Shown one piece after another: positions 1 to 8,841 of a DNA stretch of 64,000 nucleotides. A program made the position numbers and the translations under genes. The DNA comes from Candidatus Accumulibacter phosphatis (lineage in GTDB: Bacteria > Pseudomonadota > Gammaproteobacteria > Burkholderiales > Rhodocyclaceae): NCBI RefSeq assembly GCF_012939955.1, contig NZ_SPMY01000025.1, positions 23,591 to 87,590 of the forward strand, read 5' to 3'. Numbering within the stretch: the first letter of the stretch is position 1; each line of letters starts with the position of its first letter. The notes under the pieces were generated by a model, which did no database searches, had not been told where the DNA came from, and saw nothing but the letters and a program-made list of their open reading frames with translations.

Positions 1-412
1 TGCCGACCAGCACCAGGCGCTGTGCCGGATGACCGGCTTCGAGCAAGGCCGCGGCGACACGCGTCTGCACGTAGGCGCCGAAGGAGAAACCGGCCAGCGC
101 CACCGGCAGATTGCCGTAGCGGCACTTGGCTTCGGCGAGTACGGCGAGCATGTCTTCGGTTTCACCGCGGCCGTCGTCGTGCGTGCCCTCGGTCTGACCG
201 ATGCCGCGGAAATTGGGGCGCAGCGCGACGTAGTCGAGATGGGTGAAGGTGCGCGCCAGTGTCTGCACCACCTTGTTGGTATTGCCGCCGCCAAACAAGG
301 GGTGCGGGTGGCCGATCATGGCGATGCCACGCGGCGCGCCGGGGTTTTCGACGATGATCTCGATCTTGCCGACCGGTCCGTCGATGAGCAGGTGTTCGGG
401 CTGTATTTTCAT
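1..412 (-). CDS. Alpha/beta hydrolase, 3' end outside the window
   Basis: The minus strand is open from an ATG at 412 to the window edge, giving 137 residues of the N-terminal part. Visible motifs are GHPHPLFGG near residue 38, LRPNFRGIG near residue 62, and the nucleophile elbow AGFSFGAY, whose Ser is the expected catalytic residue of the serine-hydrolase fold. This matches the small family of bacterial alpha/beta hydrolases often called YcjY/DUF-type hydrolases. The substrate cannot be told from the sequence. The gene lies just downstream of the ferredoxin gene (29 bases apart, same strand), so the two may be co-transcribed. The C-terminal Asp and His of the triad are not in the window. Confidence 0.8.
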   Translation of the reverse strand, partial: MKIQPEHLLIDGPVGKIEIIVENPGAPRGIAMIGHPHPLFGGGNTNKVVQTLARTFTHLDYVALRPNFRGIGQTEGTHDDGRGETEDMLAVLAEAKCRYGNLPVALAGFSFGAYVQTRVAAALLEAGHPAQRLVLVG

Positions 413-440
413 GGCCAGGGTTTCCTCTCGCTGCCGTTTC

Positions 441-731
441 TCAGATGCGCAGTCGTTCGACGACCCGCCCGTGTACCAGGTGTTCCTGGATGATTTCCTC
501 GATGTCTTCGTGGTCGACGTAGCTGTACCAGACCTCTTCCGGATAGACCACCAGGACCGGTCCGTTGTCGCAGCGGTCGAGGCAGCCGGCGCGGTTGATG
601 CGCACCTTGCCGGCACCTTTCATCTTCAGTTCGCCGATGCGGTCTTTGGCATAGGTCTGGGCGGCGGTCGCGCCCGCGTTGTTGCAGCAGGTCTCACCCT
701 CGCCGCGCTGGTTGCAGCAGAAAAAAGACAT
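441..731 (-). CDS. (2Fe-2S) ferredoxin domain protein
   Basis: A 96-residue protein of the thioredoxin-fold 2Fe-2S ferredoxin family. Cysteines lie near the N terminus (FFCCNQ, ETCCNN) and in the motif INRAGCLDRCDNGP, followed by the family's VVYPEEVWY segment. Such proteins are small cytoplasmic electron carriers of unassigned partner. The ATG at 731 gives the usual length. It lies immediately upstream of the alpha/beta hydrolase gene on the same strand. Confidence 0.85.
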   Translation of the reverse strand: MSFFCCNQRGEGETCCNNAGATAAQTYAKDRIGELKMKGAGKVRINRAGCLDRCDNGPVLVVYPEEVWYSYVDHEDIEEIIQEHLVHGRVVERLRI

Positions 732-972
732 GATGCTTGAAGTAACTCATGCGCACGGGCTCCTGGCGACTGTTTGCTGATTGCGGCGGTCGATTCTAAC
801 CCCGATTCGTCTGCCGCAAGAGCTCTGCCGAGCGCCGCAGCGCGATGACTACAGGCCGAAGAGCGGAGGAAAGCTCGTCGATCGCGTAAAATTCGCCTGC
901 TGTCGTGGCGTCCGTGGGCTCTTCTGTCTTCTGGTCACGGCAAGTTTTCAAGCTGCCAGAACTGCCCAATCA

Positions 973-2115
973 ATGACTATCTGTGAAGATCCTTTCGCCA
1001 TTCTCGGTGTCAGCCCCGAGGCTTCGCCGGCCGACGTCAAGCGCGCCTATCGCCGGCTGGCCATGCACTGGCACCCGGATCGCAATCCGGCAGCGCTGGC
1101 CGAGGCCGAGTTCAAGCGCGTGAACGCGGCCTACGAGCTGTTTCTCGACCCGCAGCGGCTGGCCGAATGGCGACAGGCACAGGCTGCCAGCGAGGCCGGC
1201 GAACGCCGGCAGCGCGAAGGCAAGGGCAGCGCCAGCAAGGCGCGCGAGAGCAAAGGCGATGGAAGTAGTTCCGGCGCCCGCAAGGCGGCTGGCAAGCAGA
1301 ATGAGCAGAGTGCCGGCGAAGACCTGACGCAGGCCTTGACGCTGACCTTCGAGGAGGCGGCCCTCGGTTGCCGGAAAACGATCGCCCTGGTGCAGGGCGT
1401 TCGCTGTGCCAGTTGTCGCAGCAGCGGCCGTGTGCAACACCGCAATTCGGTACCCTGCAAGCATTGCAGCGGTTGCGGTCGGCTTAGCCAAGGCGGCGGC
1501 GAGACCCGCATCTGCACGAGTTGTGGTGGGCGTGGCTTTCTGCGTGAGACCGACTGTCCTGATTGCAGCGGCAGTGGTTGGCTACACCAACCACGCACGC
1601 TGTCAGTGACCGTGCCAGCGGGCTTGCTCGCAGGTGAGCGCCTGCGGCTGGCTGGCCAGGCGCCGCTGCCTGCAGGCAGTGGCGGTGGCGGTAGCGACGC
1701 TGGCAAAGCCGGCGACCTGTACCTCGAGATAAAGCTGGCCGCGCATCCACTGTTCGTCCTGCACGGGCGCGACGTCCATTGTCAGGTGCCGGTGAGTGCC
1801 TACCGCCTGCTCTGCGGTGGGCGGATCGAGGTGCCGAGCCTGGGCGGCACCACGACGCTCGAACTCTCTACCGACCCGCAGCAGCCGCTTGAGTATCGTC
1901 TGCCGGGCCAGGGCTGGCCCGCAAAAGGACGGCATAAGGCCGGCGATCTGCTGCTGCAGTTGCAGCGTATTCAGCCGCAGAGCGTCAGTGCGCCGGACGT
2001 CGAGCTGCTCGAACGCCTGGAACAGCGTCTTGCCGGCGATCTCGCTCGACGCGCGCCAGAATTGGCCGTGTGGGAAGCGGCAATGCGGGCTCGGCGGAAG
2101 CTGGCCGGCGCGTAA
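973..2115 (+). CDS. DnaJ-type co-chaperone with zinc-finger region
   Basis: A 380-residue J-domain protein. The J domain occupies residues 1-70 (DPFAILGVSPEA, with the HPD motif in MHWHPDRNP) and should stimulate Hsp70/DnaK ATPase. A charged Lys/Gly/Ser linker replaces a classical G/F region. It is followed by a cysteine-rich block with four CxxC pairs (CASC, CKHC, CTSC, CPDC) and a C-terminal substrate-binding region with VPAGLLAGERLRL. The ATG at 973 is chosen because an in-frame extension to 781 adds 64 residues without homology before the J domain. It is a DnaJ paralogue rather than the canonical dnaJ, since no dnaK or grpE lies nearby. Confidence 0.85.
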   Translation: MTICEDPFAILGVSPEASPADVKRAYRRLAMHWHPDRNPAALAEAEFKRVNAAYELFLDPQRLAEWRQAQAASEAGERRQREGKGSASKARESKGDGSSSGARKAAGKQNEQSAGEDLTQALTLTFEEAALGCRKTIALVQGVRCASCRSSGRVQHRNSVPCKHCSGCGRLSQGGGETRICTSCGGRGFLRETDCPDCSGSGWLHQPRTLSVTVPAGLLAGERLRLAGQAPLPAGSGGGGSDAGKAGDLYLEIKLAAHPLFVLHGRDVHCQVPVSAYRLLCGGRIEVPSLGGTTTLELSTDPQQPLEYRLPGQGWPAKGRHKAGDLLLQLQRIQPQSVSAPDVELLERLEQRLAGDLARRAPELAVWEAAMRARRKLAGA

Positions 2116-2131
2116 CTCGCGTAACTCTTCG

Positions 2132-3250
2132 CTACAGGCGCCGCCCGAGCGCGGTCAGATAGGGCAGGGCGAGGAAAGGCCAGAGACTGGCGATCCAGCG
2201 GGTCAGGCCGTTGAAATTGAGGAAGTGACCTTGTCGCCAGGTGGCCAGTGCCGCTTCCGAGTACGGGTTGGGTGGCGTCAGATTGACCAGAGCCGCGCCG
2301 CCCATCAGGGCGACGCCGGCAAAGCCGATGCGCCAGGCCGCCGGCAGCATCAGCAGTAGTGAGAGCAGCACGCCGCCGATCAGCAGCCCGAGCCGCGCCC
2401 CCGGGGTCAACCAGGCCAGGGCGTCATGCGGAGCGAGCAGTACCGCCGCGGCCAGCGTCCTGATCGCCAGCGCCAGCATGAAAAAGGCGAACAGCACCAG
2501 CTGTGGCGCGTTCCGGTCGGCGAGCAGGGTGCGCGCGAACAGACCGATGACGATCGTATTGCAGACGATGACTCCGGTTTCGAGCATGAAGAATGCCGGC
2601 GGGGCATACGGCACCGCCGGCGTTAGCCCCAGCACATGGCGCAGGTCACCAACGCCAAAGAGCAGTGTCTCCGGTGACAGCTGGGTTAGCAGCCACATGC
2701 CGATCAGCACCAGGCCCAGTTCGGCGTGCGGAATTGGTGCCAGCAGCGCCTGCTGCAGCTGAGCGATGCCCCGAAAGATCGGCTTGCCCTTCCATACCGC
2801 GATCACCGCACCGATCGCGCTTCCGGCGCTGTTGCACGCCAGGTCGAGATTCGAGGGCACACGCGCCGGTAGCCAGTTCTGCAGCCACTCCAGGGTGAGG
2901 CTGAGCAGGGCGCCGGTGCACAGCGCGGCGAGCGCCGCTGGCCAGCGGCCGGGCAGCCGGCGCAGGGCCAGCGCCAGCAGGAAGCCGAGCGGCACATAGA
3001 CGATGACATTGACCGCGAGGTCGAAACCCGTCCAGTAGCGCGGCCAGGCGGCGCCGAGAAAGGCCAGCGGCGAGAGGCCCAGGTCGCGCCAGTTGGCGAG
3101 CGGGTAGAGGCTGGCGTAGCTGATCAGCACCAGGTAGGCGAGGGCCAGGTAGAGGGGCAGGCGCGTCGGTCGCGGCAGCGCTTGCAGCGCCTGCGCAGGA
3201 GTCTCGTCGGTCGGGGAAATAGCTGGGGGCGGTGCTTGCTCCATGCGCAT
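2132..3250 (-). CDS. VanZ-like multi-pass membrane protein
   Basis: A 372-residue integral membrane protein with about ten hydrophobic segments. The N-terminal half carries the VanZ-family pattern: a first helix ending in SLYPLANW, then DLAVNVIVYVPLGFLL and LEWLQNWLPARVPSNLDL. The C-terminal half adds further helices and is less conserved. VanZ-family proteins are membrane proteins of poorly known role; only the founder is tied to teicoplanin resistance, so no resistance is implied here. It converges with the DnaJ-like gene, with 16 bases between their stop codons. Confidence 0.8.
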   Translation of the reverse strand: MRMEQAPPPAISPTDETPAQALQALPRPTRLPLYLALAYLVLISYASLYPLANWRDLGLSPLAFLGAAWPRYWTGFDLAVNVIVYVPLGFLLALALRRLPGRWPAALAALCTGALLSLTLEWLQNWLPARVPSNLDLACNSAGSAIGAVIAVWKGKPIFRGIAQLQQALLAPIPHAELGLVLIGMWLLTQLSPETLLFGVGDLRHVLGLTPAVPYAPPAFFMLETGVIVCNTIVIGLFARTLLADRNAPQLVLFAFFMLALAIRTLAAAVLLAPHDALAWLTPGARLGLLIGGVLLSLLLMLPAAWRIGFAGVALMGGAALVNLTPPNPYSEAALATWRQGHFLNFNGLTRWIASLWPFLALPYLTALGRRL

Positions 3251-3425
3251 GGTGCCGAGCGTTATGAAGCCGCCATTCTAGCGCCTGCGAGCGCCGTCGC
3301 GACTCCCGTTCCTGCCTATGGCGACATCGGGTGCCGCTAGTGGCCCGATTTGTGCGACACTCTGCCCTTTTTCACCCTCCTTGGCCGTCGCCACGGCCAA
3401 TTGCGAGACCAGCGGGAGAGACGCC

Positions 3426-3605
3426 TTGGCAAAACCAAATTATCAGTTCGAGAAGCGCCAGAGAGAACTTGAGAAGAAGCGCAAGAAGGACGAGAAGCGC
3501 CAAGTCGCTCTCGCCAGCAAAGATGCAGGGGCCAACGACACGGACGCTGCAGAGCAGCCAGCGGCGGCGGAAAGCGATGCACCGGGGACGACAACCGGCA
3601 GTTGA
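3426..3605 (+). CDS. Small charged coiled-coil protein
   Basis: A 59-residue protein read from a TTG at 3426, beginning MAKPNYQFEKRQRELEKKRK. The first half is strongly basic and alpha-helical in character; the second half is Ala/Asp/Glu rich. Small proteins with this N terminus are common in betaproteobacteria and are annotated as hypothetical. The TTG is preferred over an ATG at 3318 because the upstream in-frame residues have no such composition. Function unknown. Confidence 0.6.
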   Translation: MAKPNYQFEKRQRELEKKRKKDEKRQVALASKDAGANDTDAAEQPAAAESDAPGTTTGS

Positions 3606-3785
3606 GCAAAGCGGCGATCACGGCCTGCGTCCTGCCGTAGCTAGGCGTGGCCTGCGCACGGCCCGGGTCTGGTGCTGTGGCGCCGAGCCCGGGCCGTGTG
3701 CTTTCGTTGCGGCTGCCGCCGGCCTGGTTCTTGCCGGCAGATGGGCGGACGACAGAGACGACAGCGAAGACAGCGAATTGCGCAC

Positions 3786-4997
3786 ATGTTTTTGACGCTC
3801 ATTCTCCTTTGCGTGCCTGCTTTTCTGGTCGCGGCGGCAGGGCTTCTGGCGGGCCTCGTCTTCTTGTCTCGTCTGTCCATGCCCAGGGTGCAGCGCAGCG
3901 GTACGGTGACCCTGATCCTGCCTTTGACCGGTGAAGCCGACGGACTTGTCGCCCTGCTGCGCGCGCTCGCGGCGCAAACGCTGCCCGTACGGCGCCTGTT
4001 GATCTGCGTCGAGGGCGTGCATGACCCGGCCTATGCCCGGGCGACGGAACTGGCGAGCACGAGTAGCACGAAGAGCACGATCAGCCTGCCGATCGAGATT
4101 CTGATTGCCGGCGAGGCGACGCATTGCGCCCAGAAGTGCTGCAATCAGATTGCCGGTCTGGCGCGCATCGATGCGCGTGACGAGGTGGTCGTCCTGTTCG
4201 ACGCGGACATCGTGCCGCCGCCGTGGTGGCTGTCGGCGCTGGCGACTCCGATTCTTGACGGCAGTGCCGATATCGTTACCGGTTACCGCTGGCCGCTGCT
4301 CAGCGGGCAGGGCTGCGGTGCTCCGCTTGGCGCCATGCTTGCTGCACAGATCGCCGCGGCGATTGACCGGGGAATTGCCTTGTTGCCGCGCCTGGCTGCC
4401 TTTCCGGTCACCTGGGGCGGGTCGCTGGCGCTGTCGCCGCGCGCCCTCGAAAAACTCGACGCGGCGCGTCTTCTCGGCGGCACCCTGTCGGACGACTGCA
4501 GCATTGGCGCGCAGGCCGCCGCCCTCGGCTTGCGCGTGCTCACCCGGCGCGCGCTGCTGGTGCCGACGCCGGCGAGCGACGGTCTGGCGGCGCTGTGGCG
4601 TTTCGGTCGCCGGCAGTATCAGATCATCCGCGTCTATCGGCCGCCGCTGTGGTGGCTCGCCTGCCTCGCGCTGAGCAGCCGGGTGATCGCCTGGGGAGTT
4701 CTGCTGGCCAACTTCGGGGAGGTCTGGGCGCGCCTGGCGACGCTGGCGCTGCTCGTTATCGCGTTGGCGGCAGTGGGCGTCCAGGTGTTCGTCGGACGGC
4801 GTTTGGGAGTGGCGGATCCGCTGGCGGTGACGGTGCTGCAGGTCGTTGTCGCGCTGTGCAAACCGCTCGTCGATGTCTTTCACTGGAGCCTGATGCTGGC
4901 CGCCTGGGACACGCGCGTCATTCGTTGGGGTCATCTCGGTTATCGCGTCTTCGGGCCCGGACAGATTGCCATCGTGAGTCGTCGCCGATGGGGCTGA
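3786..4997 (+). CDS. Membrane glycosyltransferase, GT2 (HpnI/ceramide glucosyltransferase type)
   Basis: A 403-residue protein with an N-terminal membrane segment (residues 3-27), a GT-A catalytic domain, and C-terminal hydrophobic segments. The likely nucleotide-sugar and metal site is the acidic motif VVLFDADIVPP near residue 137; WGGSLALSP, GTLSDDCSIG and a QxxRW-like region follow. This arrangement is that of family 2 transferases acting on lipid acceptors, such as ceramide glucosyltransferase or hopanoid HpnI. The acceptor is not known. The ATG at 3786 starts directly at the signal-anchor segment. Its end overlaps the start of the P450 gene by 10 bases, so the two are translationally coupled. 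Confidence 0.78.
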   Translation: MFLTLILLCVPAFLVAAAGLLAGLVFLSRLSMPRVQRSGTVTLILPLTGEADGLVALLRALAAQTLPVRRLLICVEGVHDPAYARATELASTSSTKSTISLPIEILIAGEATHCAQKCCNQIAGLARIDARDEVVVLFDADIVPPPWWLSALATPILDGSADIVTGYRWPLLSGQGCGAPLGAMLAAQIAAAIDRGIALLPRLAAFPVTWGGSLALSPRALEKLDAARLLGGTLSDDCSIGAQAAALGLRVLTRRALLVPTPASDGLAALWRFGRRQYQIIRVYRPPLWWLACLALSSRVIAWGVLLANFGEVWARLATLALLVIALAAVGVQVFVGRRLGVADPLAVTVLQVVVALCKPLVDVFHWSLMLAAWDTRVIRWGHLGYRVFGPGQIAIVSRRRWG

Positions 4998-6430
4998 TCC
5001 TGTCACTTGCCGGCCGTCTCGCCGGTCGCTCGGCGCTCATGACGCGCCTGGCGGGGCGTTTGGTGGCGCGCGAGTTGCGCCACCTCAAAGGCAAACCGGT
5101 CGAGCGCCAGTTACTGGTCTACGACCTGCCGGAAACGCAACTGGCCCTGGCCAACGATCTGCGCGTCGTCGACACCCTGCTCAGCGATCGGGCGGGAACC
5201 TTCCCCAAGGCGGCGGCGCTCGAGCGCCTGCTCCGGCCGCTGGTCGGCGGCGGTGTTTTCGGCCAGCCCGGGGGCGACGCCGTCAAGCAGGCGCGGCGCA
5301 TTTTCCTGCGCGCGCTGGTGCGCATCCCCGAGCAGCGGGTAACTGGCGTGGCCCGCGAGCTGACGCGCGCCTATCTGGCCGACTGGCAACGGCAAGGCCA
5401 GCCCGTGGCGATCCCCAGCGAACTGTCGCGGCTGACCATCGACATCGTCAGCGAGGCCAGCCTGGGCGGGCGTTTCAGCGCCGCGGAGGGGAAGCGTTTC
5501 GTCGAGCTGTTCTTTGCCTATCACCAGCGCGCCAATCCGGTACTGCTGCTGCTCGGCGGCCAGGCGCCGGCCACGCAGCAGGCATTGGTCGAACGTATGG
5601 GGCTGGCGGCGATCGGCGCCGAGATGCGCGCCTTGATCCGCCAGCGCTTCCTGGTGCCCTTGCTGGAAGACCGGCCGCTGGCCGAGCGTGCGCCGTTCGC
5701 CGCTGCCTTGCTCGAAGCCGCCGCCATGGGGCGGGGTGTGGAGGTCTCGCTGGCGCAGGATGAGGCGCGCCAAACGGCGATGCTCGACGAGATCGCGGTG
5801 ATGCTCCTTGCCGGACACGAGACGACCGCCTCGGTGCTCAGCTGGCTGCTCTGGGAACTGGCCGACGCGCCGCAGGAGCAGGACACTGCCGCCCGCCTGA
5901 TCGCCGCGGCAAGCCTCGGCGAGGGGCAAAATGGCGACGCTGACGCCAGCCAGCAGCAAGCCGCCGTTGACGGCGGAAAAGCCGCCGCCAGGCAGTTGGC
6001 GGCGCTGACTCAGGAGGCGCTGCGTTTGTATCCGCCGATTGCCTTCCTGTTGCGTGAAACGACCGCCGCGGTGAGCTTTCGTGAACGGCCCATCTGTGCC
6101 GGCGGCTTCGTTGTCGTTTCGCCATGGACTCTTCAACGCCACCGGGCGCTGTGGTCCGCGCCCGATCGTTTCGATCCCGGGCGCTGGCTGGCTGCCGAGC
6201 CGCCGCCGGCGATGGCGGAGCGCCTGGCGATGATTCCTTTCGGTTACGGTCCGCGCGTCTGTCCGGGCAAGCGTTTTGCCGAGGTCGAGATGCAAGCCAT
6301 CCTCTCCGAGCTGCTCGGCAGCTGCCATATTGCACGCGGCCGCGGCCGGGCGCCCAATCCGCTCGGCACGCTGACTTCGCGGCCGGACTACGACTTTCGT
6401 CTGCAGGTCACGCCGCGTGGCCCTGGCTGA
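4988..6430 (+). CDS. Cytochrome P450
   Basis: A 480-residue P450. The oxygen-activating I-helix motif is LLAGHETTAS, the ExxR pair lies in QEALRLYPP, and the haem-ligand loop is PFGYGPRVCPGKRFAE with the proximal Cys near residue 424. These are the three diagnostic P450 signatures, so monooxygenase chemistry is likely, but the substrate is unknown. The ATG at 4988 lies inside the 3' end of the glycosyltransferase gene, and the methyltransferase start follows the stop by 4 bases. Glycosyltransferase, P450 and methyltransferase therefore look like one operon modifying a shared, probably lipid or isoprenoid, product. Confidence 0.92.
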   Translation: MGLILSLAGRLAGRSALMTRLAGRLVARELRHLKGKPVERQLLVYDLPETQLALANDLRVVDTLLSDRAGTFPKAAALERLLRPLVGGGVFGQPGGDAVKQARRIFLRALVRIPEQRVTGVARELTRAYLADWQRQGQPVAIPSELSRLTIDIVSEASLGGRFSAAEGKRFVELFFAYHQRANPVLLLLGGQAPATQQALVERMGLAAIGAEMRALIRQRFLVPLLEDRPLAERAPFAAALLEAAAMGRGVEVSLAQDEARQTAMLDEIAVMLLAGHETTASVLSWLLWELADAPQEQDTAARLIAAASLGEGQNGDADASQQQAAVDGGKAAARQLAALTQEALRLYPPIAFLLRETTAAVSFRERPICAGGFVVVSPWTLQRHRALWSAPDRFDPGRWLAAEPPPAMAERLAMIPFGYGPRVCPGKRFAEVEMQAILSELLGSCHIARGRGRAPNPLGTLTSRPDYDFRLQVTPRGPG

Positions 6431-6434
6431 GCGC

Positions 6435-7379
6435 ATGTCCGACTTGCTCCCTCCGTGCCCGATTACCGGCCGACCGGCGCGCCGCCGCGTGCATGGCGTG
6501 TCGACGCGGGCTCTGTTGGCGATGTGGCGCGCGGCCGGCGCTGGCGATCTGAGCCATTTGTTTCCCGAAGCACCGCAGGTGGTCCTCTACGAGTCGGATA
6601 CCGGGCTGTACTTTTTTGCGCCCGCGGTTGCCGGCGATGCCGGTTTCTACCAGCACTTCTACGCCACCCACGCCGCACATGCGACGCTCAGCGCACATTC
6701 CGAAGCGCGGCGCGAGTTCGTCAATGCCGCCCGCTGCATCACTGCCGGGTCGCAGGTGCTCGACGTCGGCTGCGGCAGTGGCGCTTTTCGCGACCACCTG
6801 CCGCTTGGCACTTATCGCGGACTTGATCCGTATGCCGAAGCCGGGGTGGCAGGCGACGTCATCCGCCAGAGCCTGAACGAGCATGTCGACGAAGCGCGTG
6901 GGCGATACGACGTGGTGACTGCCTTTCAGGTTATCGAACACGTCGCCGACCCGCTCGGTTTCACTCGCCAGCTGGTCGCCCTGCTGCGTCCAGGCGGCAC
7001 GCTTATCATCTGCGCGCCGCTGCACCCCTCGCCTCTGACCGAGATTCCCAATTTCCTGATCAATGCTCCGCCGCACCACCTCACTTGGTGGACTGCCAGT
7101 GCCTGCCAGGCCCTCGCCGACGCGGTCGGCGTCGAAGTGCTTGAAATCGTCGCCGTCGCGGCATCGCCTCACGAGGCCATCGTTTACTGGATGCACCGCT
7201 TTTCCCTGCTGCACGCGCGCCCCGGACCGGGCGAGCGCTATTTCGCGCACCGCTGGAGCTGGCACCTGAACCTGGCGCTCAGTTACCTGTTGGCGCGCGT
7301 GGCAACGGCGGTGCTGCCGCCACCACGCGGCGGGCGGCCCTGCAACGTGATGCTGATCGCGCGCTCGCCGCAGCCTTAG
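6435..7379 (+). CDS. Class I SAM-dependent methyltransferase
   Basis: A 314-residue methyltransferase. The SAM-binding motif I is QVLDVGCGSGAF near residue 107, followed by the acidic motif GLDPYA and the motif IV/post-I stretch TAFQVIEHVADP. The first ~45 residues (SDLLPPCPITGRPARRR, with a Cys) resemble the short N-terminal domain found on sugar or lipid methyltransferases. The ATG at 6435 is preferred to a GTG at 6417 that lies inside the P450 gene. It is the third gene of the glycosyltransferase-P450 run. Confidence 0.85.
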   Translation: MSDLLPPCPITGRPARRRVHGVSTRALLAMWRAAGAGDLSHLFPEAPQVVLYESDTGLYFFAPAVAGDAGFYQHFYATHAAHATLSAHSEARREFVNAARCITAGSQVLDVGCGSGAFRDHLPLGTYRGLDPYAEAGVAGDVIRQSLNEHVDEARGRYDVVTAFQVIEHVADPLGFTRQLVALLRPGGTLIICAPLHPSPLTEIPNFLINAPPHHLTWWTASACQALADAVGVEVLEIVAVAASPHEAIVYWMHRFSLLHARPGPGERYFAHRWSWHLNLALSYLLARVATAVLPPPRGGRPCNVMLIARSPQP

Positions 7380-7437
7380 CCAGTCTGGTAAACTCTGCCG
7401 CCCGAGAGTGATCGCCGCAACCATTGGAGAGCTTTGT

Positions 7438-7494
7438 ATGTGTGACGACCAGGCCGTGCTCATCAGTTGCCGCGCAAGCGTGCCTGCCCGCTGA
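7438..7494 (+). CDS. Short upstream ORF overlapping the bluB start
   Basis: An 18-codon frame, MCDDQAVLISCRASVPAR, preceded by a good ribosome-binding sequence (TGGAGAG at 7425-7431). Its TGA stop overlaps the bluB ATG in the string TGATG at 7492-7496. The arrangement suggests translational coupling of bluB to a leader peptide. No family is known, and the case rests only on position, ribosome-binding site and overlap. Confidence 0.4.
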   Translation: MCDDQAVLISCRASVPAR

Positions 7495-8165
7495 TGAATG
7501 AGCATCGTTACCCGGCGGCGGATGTGGCCGCCATCGAGCGGGTCATCCGCGAGCGTCGCGATATTCGGCAGTTCGCCGAGGGGGCGCTTCCCGAAGGTCT
7601 GCTCGGCCGCCTGATCGAGGCCGCTCATCGCGCGCCGTCGGTAGGTTACATGCAGCCCTGGCGTTTCGTGCGCATCGTCACTGCCCCGACCCGCGAAGCA
7701 CTGTGGCGCATCGTTGATGTTGAACGTCTGGTGACTGCCGCGAGTCTGCCGACGCGCGCTGCCGCGTTCTTGAAACTCAAGATCGACGGCATTCGCGAGG
7801 CCGCCGAAGTGCTGGTGGTGGCGCTGATGCCGGATCGGGAAGCGCATATTTTTGGCCGCCGCACGATGCCGGAAATGGATCTCGCGTCGACCGCCTGCGC
7901 CATCCAGAATATGTGGCTGCTGGCGCGGGCCGAAGGTGTCGGCCTGGGCTGGGTTTCGTTTTTCGACCCTGAAGCGGTTAGTGATTTGCTCGAGATGCCG
8001 GCTGGCAGCCGTCCGATCGCCATCCTCTGTCTTGGTCCGGTGGCCGAGTTTCCACCGCAACCGGTGCTTGAATCGAAAGGTTGGGGTAGCCGCTTGCCGC
8101 TTGATGAGGTGCTCTTCGAGGACCGTTGGCGAGCCGGCGCCGGTGGCACGCCGACGGCGTATTGA
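7494..8165 (+). CDS. bluB: 5,6-dimethylbenzimidazole synthase BluB
   Basis: A 223-residue member of the nitroreductase-like flavin family. It carries the BluB hallmarks RRDIRQF at the FMN site, APSVGYMQPWRF, and GLGWVSFFDP. BluB cleaves reduced FMN with oxygen to make 5,6-dimethylbenzimidazole, the lower ligand of cobalamin. The ATG at 7494 overlaps the stop of an 18-codon upstream ORF. No B12 riboswitch precedes this gene, although one controls the btuB locus further along the window. Its place between a methyltransferase and napF is not a usual cobalamin operon. Confidence 0.9.
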   Translation: MNEHRYPAADVAAIERVIRERRDIRQFAEGALPEGLLGRLIEAAHRAPSVGYMQPWRFVRIVTAPTREALWRIVDVERLVTAASLPTRAAAFLKLKIDGIREAAEVLVVALMPDREAHIFGRRTMPEMDLASTACAIQNMWLLARAEGVGLGWVSFFDPEAVSDLLEMPAGSRPIAILCLGPVAEFPPQPVLESKGWGSRLPLDEVLFEDRWRAGAGGTPTAY

Positions 8166-8259
8166 TTGCCATCGCCATTGCCCAGGCTCGCTTGCCCGGC
8201 GAGTGCTTCCGGGTACGCCGGCCTGATCAACCGCTGCGGCTTGAACCTGGGCGTGCCCG

Positions 8260-8760
8260 GTGAGCGAGCCGAGCAGCCGTCGCAATTTTCTGCGTGGCCG
8301 ATTTTCGCGCCGCCCGGCCGCGCTGCGGCCGCCGTGGGCGCTTGCCGAAGCCGCTTTTCTGGAGGCCTGCACGCGCTGCACTGACTGCCAGTCGGTCTGC
8401 CCAACGGGCATCATCAGCAACAGCGATAGCGGCTATCCGGTGCTTGATTTCAGTCGTGGCGAGTGTTCGTTCTGTGCGGCTTGTGTAGATGCCTGCAGCA
8501 GCGGCGCCTTGCAGCGCGCAGCGGCACAGCCGCCGTGGTCGCTGCGCGCAGCGATTGGCGAGCACTGCCTGGCGGCCAAGCAGATCGAATGCCGGATCTG
8601 TGGCGACTATTGCCTGGTCGGCGCCATTCGCTTCGTGCCGCGGGTCGGTGGCGTTTCGCTGCCGGTGGTGGACACTGCACGCTGTACCGGTTGTGCCGCC
8701 TGCTTCGCGCCGTGTCCAACCCAGGCCATTCGTATCAGGGAAATCGATGATAAAACGTGA
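8260..8760 (+). CDS. napF: Ferredoxin-type protein NapF
   Basis: A 166-residue iron-sulfur protein read from GTG 8260 (MSEPSSRRNFLRGRF). It has three 4Fe-4S cysteine clusters: CTRCTDCQSVCP, CSFCAACVDAC and CTGCAACFAPCP. The RRNFLRG N terminus and cluster spacing are typical of NapF, a cytoplasmic protein linked to NapA maturation. The remaining nap genes lie about 3 kb away on the opposite strand, with the acyl-ligase fusion between, so this copy is detached from the operon. Start chosen on family length. Confidence 0.88.
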   Translation: MSEPSSRRNFLRGRFSRRPAALRPPWALAEAAFLEACTRCTDCQSVCPTGIISNSDSGYPVLDFSRGECSFCAACVDACSSGALQRAAAQPPWSLRAAIGEHCLAAKQIECRICGDYCLVGAIRFVPRVGGVSLPVVDTARCTGCAACFAPCPTQAIRIREIDDKT

Positions 8761-8841
8761 GCACTGGCAGGGAAGTAAATCCTGCATCGCCGCTTCGCAC
8801 TTGCTGTGCGCTGCAGTTGGCGCGGGCGGGGAGCCGAGACC

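Noticed and set aside
781..972. 64-residue N-terminal extension of the DnaJ-like protein
   Set aside because: No homology or ribosome-binding site; the J domain starts right after the ATG at 973.
3618..6436. Long minus-strand frames (462 and 441 codons) opposite the glycosyltransferase and P450 genes
   Set aside because: They lie antisense to genes with clear catalytic motifs, are rich in Arg/Gln/Pro and have no family resemblance; long antisense openings are expected in GC-rich DNA.
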